NCBI GenBank assembly: GCA_036365145.1
Contig: JAEOAD010000015.1
Coordinates: 2,517,501 to 2,581,500 of the forward strand
Direction of reading: 5' to 3'
DNA: 64,000 nt
Origin: Orientallactaga sibirica
Lineage: Eukaryota > Chordata > Mammalia > Rodentia > Dipodidae
A model generated the notes under the pieces. That model had not been told where the DNA came from. It made no database searches and was given only the letters and a program-made list of their open reading frames with translations. Below, one piece after another: positions 11,000-20,865 of the stretch; within the stretch, counting starts at the first letter, position 1; the number at the start of each line of letters is the position of its first letter. A program made the position numbers and the translations under genes.

Positions 11000-11267
11000 A
11001 TTCCTTCCCTTCCCTCCCTTCCTCTTTCCCCTTCTCCCCTCCCTGCTCTGGCTCTGAGGATGTCCTCAATGGCCTCAAGAATCCCTGTTTATTGGCTCTG
11101 CTTTTCTCTATGTAGGCATTATTCATAAGCACCACACAGAGGGCAAGGGACTGTCAGTTTTTCCAGGCTTCCATCCACCTTGCTGTTTGGGTATTTGGAC
11201 AGGGGATGTTGGAGAGAGAATTTCAGAAATTCTCACTGCCTCTGATTGTATCACACAAGGCCTCTTT

Positions 11268-11272
11268 TTTTT

Positions 11273-11324
<52 letters not shown>

Positions 11325-11328
11325 TTTG
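11268..11328. repeat. (TTTC)n microsatellite
   Basis: About 13 tetramer units form the expanded tail complement of the adjoining B1. Confidence 0.95.
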
Positions 11329-11454
11329 TTTGAGGTAGGGTCTTGCTGTAGCCCAGGCTGACCTGGAATTCACTCTGTAGTCTCAGGGTAGCCTTGAACT
11401 CACAGTGATCCTCCTACCTCAGTGCTGGGATTAATGGCATGCACCACCACATAA
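11329..11454 (-). mobile_element. B1 SINE with target-site duplication
   Basis: ACAAGGCCTCTTTT occurs before the (TTTC)n (11,254) and after the element (11,459), so tail and body inserted together. Confidence 0.93.
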
Positions 11455-11810
11455 GGCAACAAGGCCTCTTTTATGAATAGTCTATATGACCTGGCTAGTC
11501 CTGAAGGACCAAGAATTGAGAGTGGGTGATTACTTAGGACAATCGGGTTGGTATTACAAGAAAAGAGGAAGAGGGCATCTGGCAGGCACAGGAACCCTGG
11601 GGAGAGAGCACATCATTCCACAAATGGGAGTCTGAGAAAGTTACCCTGGAGAGAACATTTGGACTTGGGCATGGAAGGAGGAGTAGGAGCTCACTAAATA
11701 GTAGCCCTGGGGGCCCATAATGACCCTGTAATCTAGCATGTAGTAAAGCATTTTCTTGCTTGGGCAAGAAACCCCTTCATTGTTAAGGAATCTCTGTTAA
11801 ATCTACACAG

Positions 11811-12006
11811 TGACTGTCCCTTCTGCCGGATCTGCCATGAGGGAGCCAATGGGGAGAGCTTGCTGTCGCCCTGTGGCTGCACTGGCACACTGGGAGCTGT
11901 GCACAAGAGCTGCCTGGAGAAATGGCTTTCCTCTTCCAACACCAGCTACTGTGAGCTGTGCCATACTGAGTTTGCAGTGGAAAAGCGGCCTAGGCCTCTC
12001 ACAGAG
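11811..12006 (+). CDS. MARCHF2: MARCHF2 coding exon: RING-CH domain of E3 ubiquitin ligase
   Basis: This exon encodes the catalytic RING-CH (RINGv) domain of MARCH2, a membrane E3 ligase that recruits E2 enzymes to ubiquitinate membrane proteins in endosomes and ER. It is flanked by an acceptor (CTACACAG) and a donor (GTAGCC), and its 196 bases complete a Ser codon and add 65 codons. The C4HC3 zinc ligands are all visible in order: CRIC, CGC, HKSC, CELC, equal to residues C64, C67, C80, C82, H90, C93, C106 and C109 by alignment to the 246-residue protein. The exon ends with Thr-Glu in phase 0. One difference is Cys just before the first zinc pair (D-C-P-F), where the human protein, as I remember it, has Gly. 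Identity to the family is nearly complete, so confidence is high. Confidence 0.97.
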
Positions 12007-12234
12007 GTAGCCCAGCGTGGGAGTGAGGTTGGGGAAGGGGCATGCAGAAGGGAGGAAGGGAAGCCTGGGAACAGAGGCAGGAGTTGTCCTGCAGGGCTAG
12101 GAAAGCATGGGCCTCCCTGCCACTGCCCAGAGAATCTACTGATGGATATGGGGACCATGCCTGAGTGCCTGAGATTGCAGACATGCTAAACTCCTGCCTT
12201 GCTGGGTTCAGATTCTTTCTCTCATTAGCAAGTA

Positions 12235-12505
12235 TCTTTCTTTCTTCCCCTTCCATCTCTTCCCCCTCTCTCTTTATTTTTCTTTATTTCCCTCTTCTCC
12301 TCTCCTATCTCCCCCTCTCCTTTCTTCCCTCCTTTCTTTTCCTCCCTTTCCTCCTCCACCTCCATTTTCCTTTGTCCTTCTTCCCTTCTTTCTATTCCTT
12401 CCTCCTTTTCCATTCCCTCTATTCTCCATCCTTCTTTCCCTCTCTCCCCTTTTGTCCCTTTCTTTCTCCTTCATTCCTTCCCTCTCCCAACCTTTTCTTC
12501 TTTAA
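12235..12505 (+). repeat. Long polypyrimidine tract
   Basis: About 270 bases with very few purines (CTTTCTTTCTTCCCCTTCCA ...), not a simple repeat of one unit. The next 100 bases resemble the LINE-1 3' fragments seen elsewhere (TTTACATTATCTATTGGCAA). Confidence 0.9.
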
Positions 12506-12639
12506 TTTTATTTGTAACTTTTACATTATCTATTGGCAATTTTTGTACATATATAGTATATCTTGATCAAATTCATCCCATTACTTCTTTTGTCCCCCAT
12601 CCTTTGCTTCTTAACCCAGTCTTCTTCCCATCTAATTTA

Positions 12640-12858
12640 TATATATATTTGAGAAAGAAAGGGAGGGAGGGAGGAAGGGAGAAAGGGAGTAGGCACATCA
12701 AGTCCTCTTGCCACTGCTACAAATGAACTCAAGATTCATGCATCACTATATACCACTTTGTGCATCTGTTTTTATGTGGGTACTGGGAAAGCAAACTCAG
12801 GTCAGTCATTTTGCAAGCAAGCGCCTATAACCACAGCACCAGCACCATCTCCCCAACC
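12640..12858 (-). mobile_element. B2-like SINE, diverged
   Basis: A GGGAGGGAGGGAGGAAGGGA tail complement, then CTCTTGCCACTGC and a degraded CCATCTCCCCAACCC end. Confidence 0.78.
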
Positions 12859-12880
12859 CTTTTCTTCTCATCTAGACCTT

Positions 12881-13040
12881 TTTTTTTTTTTTTTTCAGTT
12901 TTTCGAGGTAGGGTTTCACTCTAGCCCAGGCTGACCTAGAATTCACTATGTAGTCTCAGGCTGGCCTCAAACTCACAGTGATCCTCCTACCTCTGCTTCC
13001 GGAGTGCTGGGATTAAAGGCATGAGCCACCATGCCCAGCT
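12881..13040 (-). mobile_element. B1 SINE
   Basis: Starts in 17 T and TTTTTCGAGGTAGGGTTTCA; the short duplicate CTAGACC flanks it. Confidence 0.92.
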
Positions 13041-13105
13041 CTAGACCTACTTCTACTTTGATGTCTTTTTTTTTTTATATGTATATATGTTTGTGACCCA
13101 TTGGT

Positions 13106-13270
13106 TTTTGTTTTTTTTTTTTTTTTTGGTTTTTCGAGGTAGGGTCTCACTCTGGTCCAGGCTGACCTGGAATTAACTATGTACTCTCAGGGTGGCCTCG
13201 AACTCAGGCAATCCTCCTACCTCTGTCTCCCAAATGCCAGGATTAAAAGCCTGCGCTACCACGCCCAGCT
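13106..13270 (-). mobile_element. B1 SINE with target-site duplication
   Basis: TGACCCATTG before and TGACCCACTG after. The body has the AATTAACTATGTACTCTCAG variant. Confidence 0.92.
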
Positions 13271-13371
13271 ATGACCCACTGAGTTTAATTAGGATTGCCT
13301 GCATGAGTATGGGTAGGGGGTTATTTACCAGAAAATTAGCATCTTACCAGTAGTTAAAATACTGAAGAAAG

Positions 13372-13735
13372 GGGGCTGGAGAGATGGCTTAGTGGTTAAG
13401 TGCTTGCCTGTGAAGCCTAAGGACCATAGATCGAGGCTTGATTCACCAGTACCCATGTAAGCCAGATACCCATGGTGGCACATGCATCTGGAATTTGTTT
13501 GCAGTGGCTAGTGGCCCTGGTGTTTCCATTCTCATTCTCTCTCTAATAAGTAAATAAATAATTTTTTTTTTTTTTTTGGTTTTGCAAGGTGGGGTCTCAC
13601 TCTGGTCCAGGCTGACCTGGAATTAGCTATGTAGTCTCAGGGTGGCCTCGAACTCTCGGCCATCCTCCTACCTCTGCCTCCCGAGTGCTGGGATTAAAGA
13701 TGTGCACCACCACACCCGGCTATAAATTTTTTTAA
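13372..13735 (+). mobile_element. B2-like SINE carrying a nested B1 in its tail
   Basis: AAAATACTGAAGAAA flanks the whole composite (13,356 and 13,736), showing that the B2-like element arrived first. A B1 on the opposite strand (about 13,561-13,722) sits within its AAATAAATAA tail. Confidence 0.93.
13561..13722 (-). mobile_element. B1 SINE nested in B2-like tail
   Basis: TTTTTTGGTTTTGCAAGGTG to CACCACCACACCCGGC, near consensus. Confidence 0.93.
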
Positions 13736-13994
13736 AAATACTGAAGAAAATGTCTCCCCTGTCCCAGCAACTAGTAGCTCCTTAGGGAGGAATGGAGTCT
13801 TCATGAGCTCCTCCATCATCCAAATGTTGCTGCAAGTACTGTGCAGGCAGTGATGGCTACTGTGAGCTCATGAATACAACAGCTAAGTCAAGTCCAAGAG
13901 ATGGCATTCCACAACAGTCCTCCAATACTCTGGCTGTACCCTTTTTGCTCATTCCACAAGGCATTCATCACCCTGACCATCCTCTACATTTTAT

Positions 13995-14153
13995 GGTTTT
14001 TTGGGGGAGGGGGGTTTCAAGGAAGGGTCTCACTCTAGCCCAGGCTGACCTGGAATTCACTATGTAGTCTCAGGCTGGCCTTGAACTCATGATGATCCTC
14101 CTACCTCTGCATCCCAAGTGCTGGGATTAAAAGCGTGCACCACCACACCCAGC
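13995..14153 (-). mobile_element. B1 SINE
   Basis: GGTTTCAAGGAAGGGTCTCA to CACCACACCCAGC; ACATTTTA / CCATTTTA flank it. Confidence 0.9.
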
Positions 14154-14159
14154 TTCCAT

Positions 14160-14369
14160 TTTAAAAACTATTTTAATTTATTTGCAAGAAGAGAGACAGA
14201 AAAAAAAATATGAATGAGAGAGAGGAATGGGCATGCCAAGGCCTCTTGCCCCTGTAAACGAACTCCAGATGCATGTACCACTTAGTGCATCTGGCATTAT
14301 GTGGAATTGAATCTAGGTCCTTAGGCTTCACAGGCAAGTACCTTAACTGCTAAGCCATCTCTCCAGCCC
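14160..14369 (-). mobile_element. B2-like SINE
   Basis: A GAGAGAGGAATGGGCATGCC opening and AAGCCATCTCTCCAGCCC end. Confidence 0.88.
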
Positions 14370-14448
14370 TACTTTTCTAGGTTTTAATCCCAGCTGTCCT
14401 TGTGGACTACAGGTTGAATGTTTCTTATCTAAAATGTTGAGGGGGGGG

Positions 14449-14655
14449 GAGCTGAAGAGATGGCTTAGTGGCTAAGGTACTTGCCTGTGAAGCCTAAAGA
14501 CCCAGGTTTGATTCCCCAGTACCCACATACCAGATACACAGGTGGCACATACATCTGGAGTACATTTGCAGTTGCTGGAAGCCCTGGCACACTCATTCTT
14601 TCTTTCTCTCTCTCTCTCTCAAATAAATAAGTAAGATATTAAAAAATAAAAATAA
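14449..14655 (+). mobile_element. B2-like SINE
   Basis: GAGCTGAAGAGATGGCTTAG head and (TC)n then AAATAAATAAGTAAG end. Confidence 0.88.
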
Positions 14656-14760
14656 ATAATGTGTTTGGGGTCAGACTGTTTTGGGTTTGGGGCATTTTAA
14701 GATTTTCACGGATATATGAGTTATTTTGGGGATCCAAGTCTAAGTGAAATCCATTAACTT

Positions 14761-14925
14761 TTTTTTTTTTTCTTCTTTTTTGGTTTTTTGAGGTAGGGTC
14801 TCACTCTAGCTCAGGCTGACTTGGAATTCACTATGTATTCTCAGGGTGGCCTCAAACTTATGGTGATCCTCCTACCTCTGCCTCCCTGAGTACTGGGATT
14901 AAAGGTATGCGCCACCATGCCCAGC
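14761..14925 (-). mobile_element. B1 SINE
   Basis: GGTTTTTTGAGGTAGGGTCT to CACCATGCCCAGC, flanked by ATTAACTTTT / ATTCACTTTT. Confidence 0.9.
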
Positions 14926-14939
14926 TCAATTCACTTTTA

Positions 14940-15136
14940 AAAATATTTCCATCCATTTTTTTTGCAAGAAGAGAAAGGGGGTGGAATGGGCACTCCAGGG
15001 CCTCTTGTTGCTGCAGATGAACTCCAATGCATGCCCCACTTTTTGCATCTGGCTTATGTGGGTACTAGGGAATCAAACCCAAGCCATCAGGCCTTAAAAA
15101 CAGGTCCCTTAACTGCTGAGCCATCTCTCCAGCCCC
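14940..15136 (-). mobile_element. B2-like SINE
   Basis: GGCCTCTTGTTGCTGCAGAT and CTGAGCCATCTCTCCAGCCC. Confidence 0.88.
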
Positions 15137-15394
15137 ATTCACATTTTATATAAACCTTATGTACATAGCCTGAAGGTAATCTTATGTACTATTTTATTTT
15201 TACTCATTTTTCTTTTCTTGTGCTGAAGATTGAACCTATGGCTTTGCTCATTCTAGGCAATGGGCTCTATCATCCCAGTTCTTAGTATCATTGAGTTATC
15301 ATGTTATACTCGGCTGCCTCCTTCCCTTCTTCCCACAGCAGGAGATAAACCCCTTCCTTTTCTTCCTTCTCTCCCTCCCTTTCTTCCTTTATAG

Positions 15395-15701
15395 GGCCTC
15401 ATGCATCCCAGGCTGGCCTCAAACTTCTTCGTTTTTTTTTTTTCCTTTAAATATGGAACACTTCACGAATTTGGGTGTCATCTTTGCGCAGGGGCCATGC
15501 TAATCTTCTCTGTATTGTTCCAGTTTTAGTATATGTGCTGCCAAAGAGAGCACAGGCCTCAAACTTCTTATGTAGCCAAGAATGCCTCTATCTTCTGAGT
15601 GCTCAGATTACAGGCACATGCCACCATGCCCAGTATATTCAGTGCAATGGGTGGAACCCAGGGTTTTGTGTGAGCTAGGCAACTGAGCTATATCTTCAGC
15701 C
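15395..15701 (-). mobile_element. ID_B1-type SINE interrupted by the U6 insertion
   Basis: The B1 half (CCCAGGCTGGCCTCAAACTT ... ATGCCACCATGCCCAG) is split at 15,430 by the U6 copy. The ID half follows (GGTGGAACCCAGGG ... CTGAGCTATATCTTCAGCC) in the fused arrangement of rodent ID_B1. Confidence 0.7.
15449..15553 (-). pseudogene. U6 snRNA retropseudogene
   Basis: Read on the - strand this is a full-length U6 spliceosomal RNA copy. It begins GTGCTCTCTTTGGCAGCACA and ends with CCATATTT, with the central block around AAGATTAGCATGGCCCCTGC intact. It differs from functional U6 at several sites (for example CTCTTTGG for CTCGCTTCGG at the 5' end, GGGTGTCATC for the usual CGTGTCATC region). A poly(T) on the + strand (15,432-15,443) is its A tail. 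Perfect 15-bp target-site duplications (GGCCTCAAACTTCTT) sit at 15,415-15,429 and 15,555-15,569, so it was copied by LINE-1 machinery. No U6 upstream promoter elements are expected at such an insertion. Confidence 0.93.
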
Positions 15702-15726
15702 TTTCCAGTCTGCCCCTGCCCATTTT

Positions 15727-16150
15727 TTGATATTTAGGGTCTTGCTCTAGCCCAGGCTGGCCTGGAATTCACTGTGTAGCCTCAGTCTGCCCTTGAACTT
15801 AGTGATCCTCCTACCTCAGCCTTCCAAGTGCTAGGATTAAAGGTGTATGCCACCACACTTGGCTTTTTGTTTTGTTTTGTTTTTTCAAGGTAGGGTCTCA
15901 CTCCAACTCAGGCTGACCTGGAAATCACTATTCTAGTCTCAGGGTGACCTCAAACTCACAGTGATCTTCCTACCTCTGCCTCCAGAGTGCTGATATTAAA
16001 GGTGTGGGTCACCACATCCGGCTTTTTTTTTTGAGGTACAATCTCACTCTAGCCCAGGCTAACCTGGAACTTGCCCTGTAGTCCCAAACTGGCCTTGAAC
16101 TCACTGTGATCTTCCTACTCTACCTCCTGAGTACTGGGATTAAAGGCGTG
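15727..16150 (-). mobile_element. Three B1 SINEs head to tail
   Basis: Units at 15,727-15,863, 15,866-16,022 and 16,023-16,150 each start in T-rich sequence with AGG(G)TA/C-TCTCACTC. The last lacks its final CACCACGCCCGGC. An ID-like relic follows to 16,300. Confidence 0.88.
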
Positions 16151-16311
16151 TCTTTTCTTTTTTTAAATTAATTTATATGTGTGGGGGCCAGGGGGAAGGA
16201 ATACTGTCTGGCTTCATGTAGTGGGCTGGGAAATTGAACCCAGGCTGGCAAGCATTACAATGCAAACACCTTTATTCTCCAAGCCATCTTTTCAGCCTTG
16301 TCCTTTTTTTT

Positions 16312-16538
16312 TTCTCTGAGTTTATTTATTTTGCAAACACACAGAAAAAGATAGAAATGGGGGGAGAGAGAGAGAGAAAGAGAAAGAGAGAGAGAATATG
16401 GACTCTAGTCTCTGCAAACAAATTCCAGATGGATGCACCATTTTGTGCATCTGGCTTTATGTGGATACTGGGGAATCAATCCCAGGCTGTCAGACATTGT
16501 AAGCAAGCCTCTTAACTACTGAGCCATCTCTCCAGCCC
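16312..16538 (-). mobile_element. B2-like SINE
   Basis: (GA)n tail complement, GGGGAATCAATCCCAGGCTG and GAGCCATCTCTCCAGCCC. Confidence 0.88.
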
Positions 16539-16549
16539 TTTGTCTTTGC

Positions 16550-16697
16550 TTTTATTTATTTATTAGTTTTTCAAGGTAGCTCTAGCCCAGGCTAGGAATT
16601 CACTATTTAGTCTCAGGGTGGCCTTGAATTCATGGTGATCCTTCTACTTCTGCCTCCCAAATTCTGGGATTAAAGGCATGTGCCACCATGCCTGGCT
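16550..16697 (-). mobile_element. B1 SINE
   Basis: TTTTTCAAGGTAGCTCTAGC (short internal deletion) to GCCACCATGCCTGGC. A degraded ID_B1 relic with a CT-rich insert follows to 16,962. Confidence 0.85.
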
Positions 16698-16987
16698 ATC
16701 TTTGTTTTTGAAAGACAGGGTTTCATATAACCCAGGCTGATTGAAAACTTGCTCTGTAGCTGAGGATGACCTTGAACTTCCAATCCTGCCTGCCTGCACC
16801 TCTCAATTGCTAGAATTATCAGTGTGTGCTACTAAATCTTCCTTTTTTTTTTCTTCCTCCTCTCTCTCCTTTTTACTTTTCTTCTCTCTCCCTCTCTCTC
16901 TCTCATGGTGTGGGGATTGAACCTAGGCATGTTGTTATCACTGAACTATATCTCCAACCCTAAACAATATTTTATTTATTTGTTTTT

Positions 16988-17023
<36 letters not shown>

Positions 17024-17165
17024 GTTTTTTGAGGTAGGGTCTCACTCTAGTCCAGGCTGACTTGGAATTCACTATGTAATCTCAGGGTGGCCTCGAACTC
17101 ACGGCGATCCTCCTACTTCTGCCTCCTGAGTGCTGGGATTAAAGGTATGTGCCCCCACGCCCGGC
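16988..17165 (-). mobile_element. B1 SINE with long poly(A) tail
   Basis: 34 T precede GGTTTTTTGAGGTAGGGTCT; the end is CCCCCACGCCCGGC. The unbroken tail suggests a young insertion. Confidence 0.93.
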
Positions 17166-18204
17166 TTTTATTTTTAACTTTTTATTGACAATTTTCATAA
17201 GTATATCCAATAAACCATGATAATTCCCTCCCTCCACCTTCATTGTCCTGCTCCCAAATCCACTCTCCATTGAATCCCTTCTTTTTTCCAATTAGTCTGT
17301 CTTCCATTTTGATGTCATCATTTTATTTCCTATTATGAAGGCCTTGTGTAGGTAGTGTCAGCTACTGTGAGGTCATGAATATCCAGTCCATTTTGTGTCT
17401 GGAAGAGCGCATTGTAAGCAATCCTCCCTTTCCTTTGGCTTTTACATTCTTTCTGCCATCTCTTACACAATGGACCATGAGCTTTTGAGGGTGTGTGAGA
17501 GATGTCTCAGTGCTGAACACTCCACTGTCACTTCTTTTCAGCACTGTGGTAAGTTTTGAGTCACCCTAGTGGTCACCGCCACCTGTAAGAGAAGTTTCTC
17601 TAACCAACAATGAGAGTAGCTTTAATACATAGACATAAGCATAAGTGTTTAGAGGGTAGTTTGTGGGCATAATACATTTAGTCAGACATCAGTAGTCATT
17701 ACATCAGCCATCGGGTTTTGACTAGGTTTTTGGTATCTGACCTGTATTCCCTCCCATGGAGCAGGCCCCAGACCAGAGTGAAGTTGGTTTTCCCCATAAC
17801 AGACATACCACTATTTGCCCCTGTTGGCACATTTGACCTGGGTGGCCAGCCATACAGCTTGCAGGGTTCACTGCTGGTTAACACTGGCTGCATTCTACAT
17901 AGCTCTTTCCAGCATTCTGACAGCTAGTAAACAGGAAGGAGGTTTCTAGCTCAGTTCCAACTTGATTTCTCAGTGACCTGCAGCCCAAGCATGTGAAGTC
18001 TCCAGCAATAGGATATTACCATCTAGTTCTGGTGGGCAACTAAGAGGCTTGGCAGTGGCCTGCAATATTTTGGAGGCATCAGGACCCCCCCCGGCCAACA
18101 ACTCACTGAAAGGTATTACTTCCCTGGCACTGAAATTTTTCTTAAACAACGGCTTTTGAGCACACTATTGTCCACCTCCATAGTATACTTCTGCCCAAAC
18201 TCAC

Positions 18205-18238
<34 letters not shown>
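18205..18238. repeat. (TC)n microsatellite
   Basis: About 16 TC units within the LINE-1 3' sequence. Confidence 0.95.
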
Positions 18239-18240
<2 letters not shown>

Positions 18241-18420
18241 CTAGTAAAGAAATAGGTTTCCAAATGGCTTATTCATAATAATTAACCCACTACACATTCT
18301 TCTTTACTCTATCCCTTCCCTGATCCCATTTAGACCATTCTGCCCCAGTAATCTGCCCCTCTGCTTATATATCTATAATACTCTCCCTTCCTCTCATCCC
18401 CCATTCATAGACCCCCCCCT

Positions 18421-18563
18421 TTTTTTCCGAGGTAGGGTCTCACTGTAGCTCAGGCTGACCTGGAATTCACTATATAGTCTCAGGCTGGCCTCGAACTCAC
18501 TGCAATCCTCCTACCTCTGCCTACCAAGTGCTGGGACTAAAGGCGTGTACCACCATGCCCAGC
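18421..18563 (-). mobile_element. B1 SINE inside LINE-1
   Basis: TTTTTTCCGAGGTAGGGTCT to CACCATGCCCAGC, with CATAGACC repeated on both sides. Confidence 0.92.
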
Positions 18564-18703
18564 CCTCATAGACCCTTTCTAGCTTCCTGGCCTCTAATAA
18601 GGACTTTTACTCCAACTCATATACAAATCTAAATATTTGAAGCTAGGGTCCACATATGAGAAGAGACCATGTGGCACTAAAAAATATTTTAAATAATTTT
18701 GAA

Positions 18704-19291
18704 CTGGGCATAGTGGCACAGGTCTGTAAACCTAGCATGTGTGAAGTAGAGGCAGGAGGATCAAAGCCCTCCTAGCTACACAGTGAGTTGGAGGCCATCT
18801 GTGGATATATGTGATCCTGTGTCCAAAAAGAGAGAGAGAAGTAAACCAGGCACATGTCTGTAATCCCAGCACTTAGGAGGCAGAAATAGGAGGATTGCTA
18901 TGAGTTCGAGGCCACCCTGAGACTATATAGTGAATTCCAGGTCAGCATGGGTTAGAGCAAGACCCTACCTCAAAAAAAAAAAAAAAAAAAAAAAAAAGGG
19001 AAGTGGGCGTGGTGGCACACACCTTTAATCCCAGCATTGGGGAGGCAGAGGTAGGAGGATCACTGTGAGTTCGAGGCCATCCTGAAACTACATATAGAAT
19101 TCCAGGTCAGCCTGAACTAGAGTGAGACCCTACCAAAAAAAAGGGGGGGGCTGGGCGTGGTGGTGCATGCCTTTTATCCCAGCACTTGGGAGGCAGAGAT
19201 AGGAGGATTGCTGTAAATTTGAGACCAGCCTGAGCCTACACAGTGAATTTCAGGTCAGCCTGGGCTACAGTGAGACCCTATCTTAAAAAAA
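18704..19291 (+). mobile_element. Four B1 SINEs in a row
   Basis: Units are at about 18,704-18,836 (old), 18,845-18,998 (24-A tail), 18,999-19,142 and 19,150-19,291, all on + and separated only by their tails. Confidence 0.88.
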
Positions 19292-19298
19292 GGGGGGG

Positions 19299-19475
19299 GG
19301 GCTGGAGAGATGGCTTGCATGTAAAGCCAAAGGACCCAGGTTTGATTCTCTAGGACCCACATAAGCCAGATGCAGAAGGTGGCATATGTCTGGAGTTCAT
19401 TTGCAGTGGCTAGAGGCCCTTGTGTGCCTATTCTCTCTCTCTCTCTCAAATAAGTAACCATATATATATATATAT
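19299..19475 (+). mobile_element. B2-like SINE, tail ending in (TA)n
   Basis: GGGCTGGAGAGATGGCTTGC head with a short deletion in the A-box region; (TA)n follows at 19,460-19,479. Confidence 0.88.
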
Positions 19476-19477
19476 AT

Positions 19478-19630
19478 ATTTATTTTTTTGGTTTTTTGAG
19501 GTAGGGTCTCACTCTGGCCCAGGCTGACCTGGAATTAACTATTTAGTCTCAGGGTGGCCTTGAACTCATGGCGATCCTCCTACCTCTGCCTCCCGAGTGC
19601 TGGGATTAAAGGCGCGCCACCACACCCGGC
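19478..19630 (-). mobile_element. B1 SINE nested after B2-like tail
   Basis: TTTTTTTGGTTTTTTGAGGT to GCGCGCCACCACACCCGGC, near consensus. Confidence 0.92.
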
Positions 19631-19659
19631 TAAAAATATTTTTAAAAAAAAAAAAGAGG

Positions 19660-19855
19660 AGCTGGAGAGGTGGTTAGCAGTTAAGGTACTTGCCTGCAAA
19701 GCCAAAGGACCCAGGTTTGATTTCCTAGGACCCACGTAAGCCAGATGCACAAGGTGGCACGTGTGTCTAGGGTTTGTTTGCAGCAGCTGAAGGCCCTTGT
19801 GCGCCCATTTTTTCTCTCTCTCTCTCTCAAATAAATAGTAATAATAATAAAAAAG
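19660..19855 (+). mobile_element. B2-like SINE
   Basis: GCTGGAGAGGTGGTTAGCAG head, (TC)n then AAATAAATAGTAATAATAAT. Confidence 0.9.
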
Positions 19856-19858
19856 AAA

Positions 19859-20029
19859 GCCAGGCATGGTGGCACCTGCCTTTAATCCCAGCACTCCAGA
19901 GGCAGAGGTAGGAGGATCACCGTGAGTTCAAGGCCACCCTGAGACTACATAGTTAATTCCAGGTCAGCCTGAACTAGAGTGAGTAGAGTAAGACCCTACC
20001 TGGAAAAACCAAAACCAAAAAAAAAAAAA
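19859..20029 (+). mobile_element. B1 SINE
   Basis: GCCAGGCATGGTGGCACCTG to CTACCTGGAAAAACC plus A tail; a short GTAGAGTGA duplication sits at 19,975. Confidence 0.9.
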
Positions 20030-20386
20030 GAGAGAGAGAGAGAAAGAGAGGTAATAATTTGGTTTGTTAAGCAAAGTTTTATGGTACAGAATTTCCTATT
20101 TGTGGTATCATGGTGTCATTTTAAAAGTTTCAGATTTTGGATTTTAGATTTTCAGATTAGGGATGCATTGCTTGCACTAGCTACATGAATTTTCAAAAAG
20201 GACTGTACCCCTCTGCTTGCCTTTGTTTGCCCATCTGTAAAATGGAGGCAAATACACAGCCTGGGCCTAATTCATCATAAACTCAGTAAGTTTCTGAAAG
20301 ACTGGACAGAGGGCAGCCCAGGCCTAAAACCCTGCACCCAGTCCCTCAGCAACTCCTGTTCACATCTCCCATCTGTTCCTCTGCAG

Positions 20387-20596
20387 TGGCTGAAGGACCC
20401 TGGGCCCCGGACAGAGAAGCGGACCTTGTGCTGTGACATGGTATGCTTCCTGTTCATCACGCCACTGGCTGCCATCTCAGGCTGGCTGTGCCTGCGTGGG
20501 GCCCAGGACCACCTACGCCTCCATAGCCGGCTGGAGGCAGTAGGGCTCATAGCTCTCACCATCGCCCTGTTCACCATCTACATCCTCTGGACTCTG
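20387..20596 (+). CDS. MARCHF2: MARCHF2 coding exon: two transmembrane segments
   Basis: This is an exon of exactly 70 codons in phase 0, between CTCTGCAG and GTGAGTGG. It begins W-L-K-D-P-G and continues from the Thr-Glu of the RING exon. It carries both membrane spans of MARCH2: a first helix around M-V-C-F-L-F-I-T-P (about residues 142-160) and a second around [13 protein letters not shown] (about 177-196). A short loop ([10 protein letters not shown]) lies between them. This hairpin puts both the N-terminal RING and the C-terminal tail in the cytosol. It is almost identical to the mammalian protein; a conservative Ile replaces Val in the second span. Confidence 0.97.
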
Positions 20597-20865
20597 GTGA
20601 GTGGCTATAGTTGGAGAGGAAGGGCTCAGTTGGGAGTAGCTAGGCTGTCTGGGGGTGTGGACCCAGACAGATTGAACCCCTTCTGCTCCCCTGTATGTGG
20701 TGGACCTCCACATTCAAAGTATGATAGAGGTTCAAGGTAGCCTGGAACCAGGTATGACCCTTCTGCTCCCAGATTACAAGGGCATCTGATCACCCATCCT
20801 GAGTCTGTGATGAGGTTGGAAGGAGAGGCAGAGCAAGAAAGGGAGGCAATCCCCTGAGTAGAGAA

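Larger units (their letters stand above)
30..11810 (+). other. MARCHF2: MARCHF2 intron before the RING-CH exon
   Basis: This is an 11.8-kb GT-AG intron (GTGAGT at 30, ACAG at 11,807-11,810). It consists mainly of retroposons listed separately. Stretches that look like ordinary unique intron are about 5,480-5,690, 9,715-10,380 and 11,475-11,800. Poorly preserved B1/ID relics not listed singly lie at about 200-350, 413-540, 6,096-6,210, 7,975-8,205, 8,690-8,812 and 8,903-9,190. Confidence 0.9.
17166..18680 (-). mobile_element. LINE-1 3' end, antisense, with inserted B1
   Basis: The sequence TTTTTATTGACAATTTTCAT followed by CATTTTGATGTCATCATTTT, GTGGCATTGTGTGTCTGGAAG-like and ACAGACATACCACTATTTGC blocks recurs at 41,150, 56,080 and 58,676. 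In the 58,676 copy it runs into ORF2-like sequence, which identifies the family as LINE-1 3' UTR on the - strand. A (TC)n lies at 18,205-18,238 and a B1 at 18,421-18,563. The copy stops at the ORF2 3' part (AGCTAGGGTCCACATATGAG). Confidence 0.72.
12007..20386 (+). other. MARCHF2: MARCHF2 intron between RING-CH and transmembrane exons
   Basis: This is an 8.4-kb GT-AG intron. It holds a long pyrimidine tract, a U6 retropseudogene, antisense LINE-1 3' sequence and at least 25 SINEs. Unique-looking sequence remains at about 12,007-12,230, 13,740-13,990, 14,655-14,760 and 20,050-20,386. Confidence 0.9.

Noticed and set aside
12165..12566. 133-codon open frame rich in Ser, Leu, Phe and Pro
   Set aside because: It is the translation of the polypyrimidine tract; the composition explains the lack of stops.
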